From contig JALHIE010000098.1 of assembly GCA_022840285.1 (NCBI GenBank), positions 1 through 23,939 on the forward strand: 23,939 bases of DNA. The letters run 5' to 3'. The position numbers and the translations under genes are program-made. This document shows positions 7,351 to 15,545 of this stretch, piece after piece. The notes beneath the pieces were generated by a model. That model had not been told where the DNA came from. It worked only from the letters and a program-made list of their open reading frames with translations, and made no database searches. Position 1 is the first letter of the stretch. Every line of letters starts with the position of its first letter. The stretch is from Porphyromonadaceae bacterium (GTDB taxonomy: Bacteria; Bacteroidota; Bacteroidia; Bacteroidales; Dysgonomonadaceae).

Positions 7351-10326
7351 ATGTTCAAGAAAAGAGATACCCTGTTTTTTACATTTTATTTATTCACCGC
7401 TGTACTTGCCGCTCAAACCGAAACCAACCTCTACCGGCAAGCCGACACAATAAAATTGGACTCATGGGTGGACTCCGTTTACAACAGCCTGAGCCAGGAC
7501 GAAAAGATAGGCCAGCTCTTTATGCCTATCGTGGAATCGAAGAGCAGTTGGAAAACAAGAATCGCGGGTTATATAAATAACCAGAAAATCGGGGGGGTAT
7601 TGTTTTCGAAAGGTACGCTGGCTATGCAGGCCGAAATGACCAACTACCTTCAAAGCATTGCCAAAACCCCGCTTTTTGTGGCACTGGACGGTGAATGGGG
7701 ATTATCGATGCGCCTGAGCGATGCGCCGCGTTTTCCACGAAACCTGATCACCGGAGCCATTCACGATGAAGAAACGCTGAAGCAGTACGGAAAGGAGGTT
7801 GCCCGGCAATGTCGTGAAATGGGTATCCACATTAACTTTGCCCCTTCCATTGATGTACATACCAATCCCGACAACCCGGTCATAGGCACCCGGTCCTTTG
7901 GCGAACTTCCCGCCAACGTGGCCCGGCAAGGCATTGCCATTGCACGGGGGATGGAGGAGAACGGCGTGATGGCGGTTGCCAAACACTTTCCCGGACACGG
8001 CGACACATCGGAAGATTCGCACCGGACCTTGCCGACCGTAAGCCACGATATGGCCCGGTTAGACTCGGTGGAATTATATCCTTTCTGGCAATACGTCAAC
8101 GCCGGCCTGTCGGGGATGATGCTCGGGCATTTGAACGTCCCCGCACTAAATACAAATGACTTACCGGCTTCGTTATCGATAAACGTGGGACAGAAACTGT
8201 TGAAAGAGCAGATGGGCTTTACCGGACTTACTTTTACCGACGGAATGGCGATGAAAGGTGTTTCCAACCAGTCCGACATGAGCGTAAAAGCACTGCTGGC
8301 CGGAAACGATGTTATTCTGGGAGTGATCGATCAGGAGAAAGAATTTCAGGAGGTGAAGCAGGCGGTTGAGAAAGGAGTTATTTCCCCGGCAATGCTCGAA
8401 GAAAAAGTTAGAAAAATACTGACGTACAAATACATCCTCGGCGTTCATCGCATCAAGCCGATAAACATCCGTACGTTGAACCGCAACATACACGCTCCGG
8501 AAAGTGAGTGGACACAACGAAAAATCTACGACAAGGCCGTTACGTTGGTTAAAAACAACGATTCCATCCTGCCAATAAGGGAGCTGGATAAAAACCGGAT
8601 TGCCTGCGTAGCGATCGGCGCCCCGGAGCAAAATACCTTTCAGAAATGGCTGAAGAAATATGCCGGAGTTACCGCTTTTCAGGCAGCTACTGCCGACAGC
8701 GTAATGCTGAAAGAGTTCGATACCGTTATAATCTCTGTACACTCCGTCCCCGCGGTTGACTCGCCCGCGCTTCAACAAGTGATAAAAAGTGCCGCAAAAT
8801 CGGTTCTGGTATTGTTCGATTCACCCTACACGCTCGACAATATAAAACCGGCAACGGACCATGCATCTTCCGTCGTCGTAGCTTACGACAACACCGATTT
8901 TGCCCAGATGAGTGCGGCACAAGCCGTTTTCGGAGGCATCGGCTTCTCGGGAAAACTGCCTGTTTCGGCCGGTGGATTTGAAGTTAACAAAGGGATCGAT
9001 ACCCAAAAGACGCGTCTCTCCTACTCGCTTCCCGAAGAAGTCGGGATCTTGTCCGAAAGTCTGCAGGGTGTAGAAAAAATCGCGTTCGAGGGTATCCGTC
9101 AACGGGCCTATCCCGGATGTTACGTGATGGTGGTAAAAGACGGGACGGTTATTTACGACAAAGGATTCGGGAACATGGAATACGCTTCCGGGGCAAAAGT
9201 TGATGCCGAAACCGTTTACGATCTGGCCTCGATAACCAAGGCAGCAGCCACTGTTCCAGCGATCATGAAGTTGTACGACGAGAAAAAGATCCGGCTGCAG
9301 GACCATATTGGAAAATTCGTACCCGAAACCCGGGGTACCAACAAAGCAAACTTGACTGTTCGAGACGCTCTCTTTCACGAAACGGGCATAGTTTCCTTTA
9401 TTCCTTATTACACAACGGCCATTGACCCGAACAGCTTTAACGGATCGCTGTTCGGGAAAAGGTCGGCGCTCCATCACGCCCGTTATGCCGGTGCATGGGG
9501 CCGAACCGACTACGCATTTATTCCGTCGTTTATATCGGATAAACCATCCGCGACCTTTCACTTGCCTGTAGCCAGGGACCTGTATGCGAGCGACGACATG
9601 CACCGGGCCTTGCTGAAAGAGGTGATCGCCACCGAACTTCGCTCAAAGACCTACCGGTATAGCTGCCTGAATTTCATGTTACTGAAAGAAGCCGTTGAGC
9701 ACATTTCCAAAACCGGTCTGGACAGCTTCGTAAAAGACAACTTCTACAAGAAGCTGGGAGCGACAACACTGACATTCCGTCCGTTAGACCACATGCCGGT
9801 CAACAGCATCGCTCCCACCGAGAACGATCCTTTCTTTCGAAAACAGCAATTAAGGGGGTATGTCCACGACGAAGGAGCAGCCTTGTTCGGCGGGATTTCG
9901 GGTAATGCCGGATTGTTTTCCAACGCCAACGACCTGGCAAAACTCTCCCAAATGTGGCTGAACGGAGGAGAATACGGCGGGGAAAGATTTTTAAGCGAAG
10001 AGACCGTAAACCTGTTTACCAAAACAAAAAGCAGTAACAGTCGCCGCGGATTGGGATTCGACAAACCCGACCCGCGAAACAACAATGCAAGCCCCACCAG
10101 TCCGCTTACCCCTGTGTCCGTATATGGTCACACAGGTTTTACCGGAACCAGTTTCTGGGTGGATCCCGACAACAACATGATTTATATCTTTTTGTCGAAC
10201 CGGATTTTTCCGGAGCGTTCTCCCAATCGATTATCGACCTTGAAAATCAGGGAACGTATCCAGGATGAACTGTATAAAGCAATGAGCATAAAAGAGCTGG
10301 GAATTAACCAATTGGGAAAAAATTGA
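7351..10326 (+). CDS. Glycoside hydrolase family 3 (NagZ-like) fused to class C beta-lactamase-type domain
   Basis: A 991-residue exported protein: signal peptide to about residue 22 (FTAVLAAQ), GH3 domain about 40-380, a C-terminal GH3 subdomain, then a serine beta-lactamase/D-Ala-D-Ala carboxypeptidase fold about 575-980. The GH3 part has the NagZ loop KHFPGHGDT (211-219) with the Asp-x-His pair D222/H224 and nucleophile D297 in TFTDGMAMKG, so beta-N-acetylglucosaminidase action is likely. The second part has S627-I-T-K630, Y770-S-C-L-N and H927-T-G, matching the SxxK, YxN-like and HTG/KTG motifs; YSCLN is a loose fit to YxN. The pairing suggests peptidoglycan fragment processing in the periplasm. 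I use ATG 7351, not 7321, because the signal peptide begins there. It follows the nucleotidase by 60 nt with no clear promoter. Confidence 0.9.
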   Translation: MFKKRDTLFFTFYLFTAVLAAQTETNLYRQADTIKLDSWVDSVYNSLSQDEKIGQLFMPIVESKSSWKTRIAGYINNQKIGGVLFSKGTLAMQAEMTNYLQSIAKTPLFVALDGEWGLSMRLSDAPRFPRNLITGAIHDEETLKQYGKEVARQCREMGIHINFAPSIDVHTNPDNPVIGTRSFGELPANVARQGIAIARGMEENGVMAVAKHFPGHGDTSEDSHRTLPTVSHDMARLDSVELYPFWQYVNAGLSGMMLGHLNVPALNTNDLPASLSINVGQKLLKEQMGFTGLTFTDGMAMKGVSNQSDMSVKALLAGNDVILGVIDQEKEFQEVKQAVEKGVISPAMLEEKVRKILTYKYILGVHRIKPINIRTLNRNIHAPESEWTQRKIYDKAVTLVKNNDSILPIRELDKNRIACVAIGAPEQNTFQKWLKKYAGVTAFQAATADSVMLKEFDTVIISVHSVPAVDSPALQQVIKSAAKSVLVLFDSPYTLDNIKPATDHASSVVVAYDNTDFAQMSAAQAVFGGIGFSGKLPVSAGGFEVNKGIDTQKTRLSYSLPEEVGILSESLQGVEKIAFEGIRQRAYPGCYVMVVKDGTVIYDKGFGNMEYASGAKVDAETVYDLASITKAAATVPAIMKLYDEKKIRLQDHIGKFVPETRGTNKANLTVRDALFHETGIVSFIPYYTTAIDPNSFNGSLFGKRSALHHARYAGAWGRTDYAFIPSFISDKPSATFHLPVARDLYASDDMHRALLKEVIATELRSKTYRYSCLNFMLLKEAVEHISKTGLDSFVKDNFYKKLGATTLTFRPLDHMPVNSIAPTENDPFFRKQQLRGYVHDEGAALFGGISGNAGLFSNANDLAKLSQMWLNGGEYGGERFLSEETVNLFTKTKSSNSRRGLGFDKPDPRNNNASPTSPLTPVSVYGHTGFTGTSFWVDPDNNMIYIFLSNRIFPERSPNRLSTLKIRERIQDELYKAMSIKELGINQLGKN

Positions 10327-10347
10327 ACTTCAAACATCGAGTCAAAC

Positions 10348-11393
10348 ATGCAACGAATCATCAAAAGCACCAACCTGATAACCGATATCGAAAAAACCGT
10401 GTCGGGAATCAAGCACGACAAACTTTTTGTGCTGACGGACGAACATACGGCCAACCTTTGCTTTCCCATTCTTGAACCCTTTGCCGCGATAAAGAATGCA
10501 AGCCGGATTGTAATTCCGGCAAACGACACCAACAAGACGCTCGAAAACCTGGCACACATCTGGAAGCACCTTACCCAAAACGGTGCGACGCGACACTCGT
10601 TGTTGATAAACCTGGGCGGCGGAATGATCACCGATATTGGCGGATTTGCAGCAGCTACGTTCAAGCGCGGGATCACATACGTCAACATCCCTACTACTCT
10701 ATTGGGAGCGGTAGATGCCGCTGTCGGAGGAAAAACCGGCATCAATTTCGAAGGATTCAAGAACGAGATAGGGGCGTTTTACCCGGCTGAATGCGTATTG
10801 ATCTCTTCCCGTTTTTTTCATACGCTCGGCCGCGAGGACATCCTTTCGGGTTTTTCTGAAATGCTCAAACACGCACTTATCAGTGCGGAGGCAGAATGGG
10901 AAAGGTTGCTGGCTTTCGATGCCGGAAACATCGACTATGAATGGCTTACCGATGCGGTCTTCCGTTCGGTCTCCATCAAGGAGGGGATCGTGGAAAAAGA
11001 CCCTTTTGAAAGTCATATCCGCAAGGCGCTAAACCTGGGACATACTGTCGGGCACGCTTTCGAGAGTTTTGCCCTGGAAACGGCGAGGCCCGTTTTACAC
11101 GGTTATGCCGTGGCGTGGGGGTTAATCGCGGAGCTGTATCTGTCGCATCGTATGTGCGGGTTTCCCAAAGAAGAACTGCAGAAAACCGTTCGTTTTATCC
11201 ACCGGAATTACGGTGCCTTTGCCCTGGATTGCGACGATTACGAACACCTTTACGATATTATGAAACACGATAAAAAGAACGCAAGCGCTTCGTCTGTCAA
11301 CTTTACATTGGAAAAATACAGATCAACCAAGTTGCTGGCAAAGACCTGATTTTCCAGTCGCTGGATTTTTACCGGGACAGCGTTGGGTTATGA
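10348..11393 (+). pseudogene. aroB: 3-dehydroquinate synthase, frameshifted near the C-terminus
   Basis: AroB turns DAHP into 3-dehydroquinate in the shikimate pathway, using NAD and Zn. The main frame gives family motifs LLINLGGGMITDIGGFAA, NIPTTLLGAVDAAVGGKTG, FSEMLKHALI, LNLGHTVGHAFES and LHGYAVAWG, so all ligand motifs are present. After DKKNASASSVNFT the frame runs into a stop at 11347-11349. The usual Bacteroidetes ending is instead in another frame from 11307: IGKIQINQ through SLDFYRDSVGL, stopping with TGA at 11391-11393. That stop overlaps the next start as ATGA, which supports it as the true end. Relative to homologues about four residues (10-13 nt) are missing at the junction near 11306. 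A homopolymer error in the A5 run at 11312 is a lesser possibility. With the frameshift only the last 30 or so residues are altered, so partial activity is conceivable. Confidence 0.88.
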
Positions 11394-12534
11394 AAACTAT
11401 GCACGCTTTACTGCTAACTGGAGTTTTCCTGTTGTTTATCTGTACTTCGTCGTGCTCACAGGAGGACAAACCCGCTCAAATTGCCTGGGACACCTGGGGA
11501 GTTCCGCACATAACAGCAAACAGTACCGAAGAGCTGTTTTTTGCTCAGGGATGGGCACAAATGTACAATCACGCCAACCTGATACTCAAGCTCTACGGGA
11601 GTTCTCGCGGAAAAGGAACCGAATACTGGGGCAAGGAGAAATTGCAAAACGACATCCTTATTCACACGCTAGGCTTTGAAGAATTGGCGGATACCTGGGA
11701 AGCGCAGCAGGATCCCCGGGTTAAAACAATCATCGGATCGTTTGTTAAAGGATTGAATGCTTATGCAGACGCACACCCCGAAGCCATCGACAAGGAAAAT
11801 GAAATGGTTTTTCCGGTTACCCCCAAAGATGTAAACATGCACAGCATGTTTGTTGTTTTCACGCGGTTTATCGCCAGCCGTGAAGTGGGACTGTTCCAAC
11901 AGTGGGGTTCATCCGGTTCCAATGAGTATGCTGTCGGAACGGGCCGTTCCGCCCGCAACGGGCTGTGAAAATGATGCTCGAAGACAGTTCCATTACGTTT
12001 GACGAACTTGTCGGTTACAAACTCTCGACACGGCTGGAATTTGCCGACCGCATGTTGGATGATCTTTTCACGGCCGTCGATCATTACGGTTCGCAAAAAG
12101 CCAAAGAGGCCAGAGCAGTTCTTGAGGAATGGGATCGTGAAGCCAACACGGACAGTAGGGGAACGCTCCTATTTTACTTGTGGGCTTCAAGATTTAACAT
12201 CAACGATCCGGCCAATTATTCCGTTAAATGGAACAGGGAGCATCCGGACACCATTCCTGACGGCTTCTCCGATCCCTTAAGAGCGGTGCAGTTGTTGGAA
12301 GCAACGGTCGACGAGATGCAAGCCCGGTTCGGGAGACTTGATGTGCCGTGGGGCGATTTTTACCGGTTAAGGCAGAACGGTAGAGACTTTCCTGCTAACG
12401 GCGATCAGCTGGAACTGTTTTCGAAGAAAGAGCTGCGTGAAGCCTGGTTTACTCCGGAGCAAGTAAAAAAACACACCGTCAGGACCGAGGTCTTCACGCA
12501 AAAAGGGGTGGAGGAATACCTGCACAAACGGTGA
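11390..12534 (+). pseudogene. Penicillin acylase-family (Ntn hydrolase) lipoprotein, internally deleted
   Basis: The 5' frame (11390-11968) has a signal peptide with a probable lipid-attachment Cys22 (weak lipobox) and the acylase alpha region (IAWDTWGVPHI, LFFAQGWAQMYNHANL). It also has the autocleavage site SGSNEYAVG, where Ser177 would become the N-terminal nucleophile. It stops soon after GTGRSARNG. The family continues in another frame near 11962 with VKMMLEDSSITFDELVGYKLSTR and VPWGDFYRLRQNGRDFPANG, ending WFTPEQVKKHTVRTEVF. Family members are about 700-800 residues; only about 380 are left. Most of the beta subunit (over 200 residues) is missing at the first junction. At the second, near 12403, PANG joins directly to DQLELFS in frame, removing roughly 70-90 residues with the usual S-x-x-H region. 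The substrate is unknown: beta-lactam, N-acyl amino acid or acyl-homoserine lactone. The start overlaps the aroB stop (ATGA). Confidence 0.82.
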
Positions 12535-12575
12535 TAAAAAGCGTTGCAGGAAATTTAACGAACCCGGTGCGGCAA

Positions 12576-13175
12576 TTACAAAACAGATTTGTTTATTTCC
12601 TCAATATAATCGAGTAACTCTTCCCTGCCCGACTTCTTTTCGGAGGAGGTAACGAAAACGGGCGGAAGTTCTTCCCACGTTTCCAGCAATTTCTGCTTGT
12701 AAGCATCCACGTTTTGCTGCAGTCGCACGGGACCCTGCTTGTCGCCTTTTGTAAAAACAATGCCGAAAGGGACACCGTTTTCACCCAGCCATTCCATAAA
12801 CTCCAAATCGATTTTCTGAGGCTCGTGACGGCTGTCCACCAATACAAAGAGTGAGGTAAGCGCTTCACGCTCCAGTACGTAATCTTCGATTATTTGCTGC
12901 AGCCGTTCCCGATTCTCCTTTCCCCGTCGGGCATAGCCGTATCCCGGCAAATCCACCAGGTACCACTCGCCGTTGATCAGGAAATGGTTGATCAGCATCG
13001 TTTTTCCGGGTGTGGATGAGGTCATGGCCAATCCTTTCCGGTTGGTCAACATGTTGATAAGCGATGATTTTCCAACATTTGAGCGTCCAATAAAAGCATA
13101 TTCCGGCTTCCCGTCCTGCGGGCATTTCAGGTAATCGGTGTTACTGATGATAAATTCGGCAGATTTGATAAGCAT
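12576..13175 (-). CDS. engB: Ribosome-biogenesis GTPase EngB/YsxC
   Basis: A 199-residue TRAFAC GTPase needed for late 50S assembly in the bacteria where it has been studied. It shows G1 GRSNVGKS (30-37), the G2 region STPGKT, G3 DLPGYGYA (from Asp75) and G4 TKGDK (142-146), with a C-terminal TSSEKKSGREELLDYI as G5. Length and motifs are complete. It follows the symporter gene with the stop at 13180-13182 and the ATG at 13173-13175, so the pair is probably co-transcribed. A heptamer repeat array overlaps the symporter stop and ends 6 nt before this start. No terminator was recognised in the 41 nt before the convergent acylase gene. Confidence 0.95.
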   Translation of the reverse strand: MLIKSAEFIISNTDYLKCPQDGKPEYAFIGRSNVGKSSLINMLTNRKGLAMTSSTPGKTMLINHFLINGEWYLVDLPGYGYARRGKENRERLQQIIEDYVLEREALTSLFVLVDSRHEPQKIDLEFMEWLGENGVPFGIVFTKGDKQGPVRLQQNVDAYKQKLLETWEELPPVFVTSSEKKSGREELLDYIEEINKSVL

Positions 13176-13179
13176 GAGG

Positions 13180-14658
13180 TTACGGGTTGAGGGTTAAAGA
13201 TTGAGGGTTGTTTAACGACAATATCCAAAGGCCGGTTCCGGTGAGTGCAGCATTGACAAGAAGGAGCTCATACCCCACCTGGTAGCCAAAAACCTGTTTC
13301 ATCGCGGTTTCAAATACAAAGCAGATAACCGGTGCAGCAACGGCAACGTACGGTACCCATTTGTCGATGGGTTTCACCCGGGTATACAATCCGCAGAAAT
13401 ACAATCCGAGCAGCGGGCCGTAGGTGTATGAGGCCAGTTTGTAAATCGCAGTGATGATACTGTCGGAGCCGATGGCCTCTATCAGCAGGATAATAAGAAC
13501 AAAAATAATACTTATAAACAGATGTACCCGGCGGCGTGTTGTAATGTTCTTGCGCTCCGTATCGGGATTTTCGGTCTTTTTCATTTCCAGGATATCCACG
13601 CAAAACGATGTTGTGAGCGCTGTCAGCGCTGAATCTGCACTTGAAAAGGCAGCCGCCACAATTCCCGTTATGAAAATTCCCAGCACCGCTTGCCCCAGGT
13701 GCTGGCTGGCAATGACCGGAAGAATATTGTCGGACACTTCGGGAAGCACAATTCCGTCTTGCTGCGCAAAAATAAGCAGCAAGACTCCCAGCGACAGGAA
13801 CAACAGGTTGATCGGGGCAAAAGCAAGGCCGTAGGAGACCACATTTTTCTGGGCATCTTTCAAGTTCTTTATCGTCAGGTTCTTCTGCATCTGGTCCTGG
13901 TCTAGCCCCGTCATCACAATGGTAATGAACATCCCGCTGAAAAATTGTTTGAAAAAGTTTTGCGTGCTTGCCCAGTCGTCAAACACGAAAATATGGGCAT
14001 GCGAACTCTCGCTTATAGCCCGAAAGGTGTCGCCCCAGCTGAAATCGAGTCGTGCCATCACCTGCCAGATGATCAACACCAGGGCCGTCAGGAAAAGCAA
14101 GGTCTGAACCCAATCCGTCCATATGATGGTTTTGATGCCGCTTTTATGGCTGTAGAGCCAGATAATGAGAATAATTCCGACAACCGTTACAACAAAGGGA
14201 ACGCCCCAGGCATCGAAAACCAACGACTGAAGAATAAACGCTACCAGGTATAGCCGGGCGGCTGCACCCACTATTTTAGAAAGCAGGAAAAACCACGCCC
14301 CGGTTTTATAGGATCGCTGCCCGTAGCGCTGCTCGAGATAACCGTAGATGGTTGTCAGGTTTAGCCTGTAGTACAACGGTAAAAGCACGTAGGCAATGAC
14401 TAGGTATCCGAAAAAGAATCCCAGTACCATCTGCATGTAGGTCATATCGAGGTTGCGGACCATTCCCGGAACAGATACAAACGTCACACCCGAAATCGAT
14501 GTTCCGATCATCGCAAACGCCACGATGTACCATTTGGAGGATTTGTTGGCACGGAAAAACGCATCGTTGTCCGCCCCTTTCCGGCTGGTAAAGTAGGAAA
14601 TGAACATCAGCAACAGAAAATAGGCGACTATGACAATAAGGATAAAGCTGCTTTGCAT
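13180..14658 (-). CDS. Sodium:solute symporter family transporter
   Basis: A 492-residue inner-membrane protein with about 13 hydrophobic helices. Family features include an early ISYFTSRKGADNDAFF helix/loop, IGTSISGVTFVSVPG in helix 2, TIYGYLEQRYG, and the Na-site region TGIVAAAFSSADSALTALTT. The fold is LeuT-like; the substrate cannot be read from the sequence (sialic acid, proline, pantothenate and iodide carriers all belong here). I start at ATG 14658, giving MQSSFILIV, rather than an in-frame codon 27 nt upstream that lies in the repeat array. The last residues (SLTLNP) are encoded by the heptamer repeats before engB, so repeat-number changes would alter the C-terminus. It lies 34 nt after a HAD phosphatase gene. 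Confidence 0.88.
   Translation of the reverse strand: MQSSFILIVIVAYFLLLMFISYFTSRKGADNDAFFRANKSSKWYIVAFAMIGTSISGVTFVSVPGMVRNLDMTYMQMVLGFFFGYLVIAYVLLPLYYRLNLTTIYGYLEQRYGQRSYKTGAWFFLLSKIVGAAARLYLVAFILQSLVFDAWGVPFVVTVVGIILIIWLYSHKSGIKTIIWTDWVQTLLFLTALVLIIWQVMARLDFSWGDTFRAISESSHAHIFVFDDWASTQNFFKQFFSGMFITIVMTGLDQDQMQKNLTIKNLKDAQKNVVSYGLAFAPINLLFLSLGVLLLIFAQQDGIVLPEVSDNILPVIASQHLGQAVLGIFITGIVAAAFSSADSALTALTTSFCVDILEMKKTENPDTERKNITTRRRVHLFISIIFVLIILLIEAIGSDSIITAIYKLASYTYGPLLGLYFCGLYTRVKPIDKWVPYVAVAAPVICFVFETAMKQVFGYQVGYELLLVNAALTGTGLWILSLNNPQSLTLNP
13182..13209 (-). repeat. 4 x 7-bp imperfect tandem array at the symporter/engB junction
   Basis: Minus-strand units are AACCCTC, AATCTTT, AACCCTC and AACCCGT, followed by six bases (AACCTC, a unit lacking one C) and the engB ATG. 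The array encodes the end of the symporter, and the symporter TAA begins with the last base pair of the array. Compare the arrays at 5121 and 14665. Confidence 0.7.
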
Positions 14659-14664
14659 ATTTTT

Positions 14665-14685
14665 AGAACAAAGAATAAAGAACAA
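14665..14685 (-). repeat. 3 x 7-bp tandem array before the symporter gene
   Basis: Minus-strand units are TTGTTCT, TTATTCT and TTGTTCT, followed by six bases (AAAAAT) and the ATG at 14658. The layout X-Y-X and the 6-nt gap are the same as before recO. Confidence 0.75.
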
Positions 14686-14692
14686 GGACGAA

Positions 14693-15325
14693 CTATACCT
14701 CTAAAAAGAAGTCGACAAGCTGCGGAAATGAATCGAATGTATACGCGTACCGGTCTGTTTTCCCAAATCCGTAAGTCACAAACACAAACGGTACACCAGC
14801 TTCTGCCGAAGCCTTGCTGTCGGAATCGGTATCACCGATATACAAAGGATTTTGCAGGTTGTTCCGTTCCTTGAGCAGTTTCATGTTAAACGACTTGGGT
14901 TTCAGGTTTTCTCCATGTTCCATATAATCGGTAAACAGGTGCGCCGTTCCGGTGTGCCTCATGAAATTCACCAGGCCTCCTTTCTCGCAGTTACTGAGCA
15001 GGAATAGCGGATATTTTTCCGACAGTTTTTCCAATCCCTCGTAGACACTTTCGTAGATATGCGGTTTCATATCGGGAACCAACAACTGGTACTGCCGTAC
15101 AACTTCGTCAAACAATCCATCCTGAACCGACCGGGAGGCATCGGGAAGAATGGTGTCGAGCATGACACGCGCTTCTTTTCCCATCAGGCTCAGCAGATCT
15201 TCACGGGTTACCCGCAAACGATAACCTTTTGCCTCCAATGCCCTGTTCCAGACAATAGCATAAGAATCAACATTGTCCCAAAGGGTTCCATCCATATCAA
15301 AAATCAAACTGTCGGGTTTTGTCAT
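14693..15325 (-). CDS. HAD-superfamily phosphatase (phosphoglycolate phosphatase-like)
   Basis: A 210-residue cytoplasmic hydrolase with HAD motif I DMDGTLWDN (nucleophile and acid/base Asp), a helical cap (about 20-85), motif II LLSNCEKGG (Ser), motif III Lys in NLKPKSFN, and motif IV YIGDTDSDSKASAEAG (metal-binding Asp pair). This is the Gph/YjjG-like subgroup with a C1 helical cap; the substrate is not determinable. It is the first gene of a minus-strand run with the symporter and engB, with a good promoter at 15452-15483 and a leader of about 120 nt. All motifs are intact. Confidence 0.88.
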   Translation of the reverse strand: MTKPDSLIFDMDGTLWDNVDSYAIVWNRALEAKGYRLRVTREDLLSLMGKEARVMLDTILPDASRSVQDGLFDEVVRQYQLLVPDMKPHIYESVYEGLEKLSEKYPLFLLSNCEKGGLVNFMRHTGTAHLFTDYMEHGENLKPKSFNMKLLKERNNLQNPLYIGDTDSDSKASAEAGVPFVFVTYGFGKTDRYAYTFDSFPQLVDFFLEV

Positions 15326-15445
15326 ACGGTGAATAAGTTGTTCGATCCCACCCTACCTGCCCGCCACAGCGGCAATAATTGCAAGTAAACGAGGGATACC
15401 TGTAGAATAACGACACCCCGTGGACCGGAAGCATTTTTTATTTGT
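15326..15445 (-). other. Approximately 120-nt leader of the HAD gene with a small GC-rich hairpin
   Basis: Between the predicted transcription start and the ATG the strand contains GCCGC and GCGGGC segments that can pair around TGTG (15356-15373), plus a GATCGAAC sequence. No known riboswitch or RNA family was recognised. The CCTGCCCGCC-type sequence looks like part of a degenerate intergenic hairpin repeat. Confidence 0.25.
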
Positions 15446-15451
15446 AAGCTG

Positions 15452-15483
15452 CAAAAGTACTCAACAATGCCCGAAAGGGCAAA
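15452..15483 (-). promoter_or_regulatory. Promoter of the HAD-symporter-engB run
   Basis: Minus-strand TACTTTTG (15452-15459) fits TAnnTTTG, with TTTG (15480-15483) 20 nt upstream. Confidence 0.65.
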
Positions 15484-15522
15484 TAAATGATTGGTAAAAT
15501 GTCGGGGAAACAGTTTTTATCC

Positions 15523-15530
15523 TATTTTTG
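15523..15530 (+). promoter_or_regulatory. -7 box for the lipid kinase gene
   Basis: TATTTTTG fits TAnnTTTG. It is only 15 nt before the ATG at 15546, so the transcript would have a very short leader. No good -33 element at the expected distance. Confidence 0.45.
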
Positions 15531-15545
15531 TACCAAATAGACGAC

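Noticed and set aside
8821..9603. 260-codon open frame on the minus strand
   Set aside because: Antisense to the GH3/AmpC-like gene, with no start context, signal or family resemblance.
11290..11330. Programmed -1 frameshift in aroB at the A5 run
   Set aside because: No canonical slippery heptamer or downstream pseudoknot was seen. Family residues I-G just before the A run are already in the second frame, and about four residues are missing, so loss of bases explains it better.
15340..15375. tRNA-like GTTCGATCCC sequence
   Set aside because: The bases on the two sides of the loop do not form a T stem and no cloverleaf can be drawn around it.
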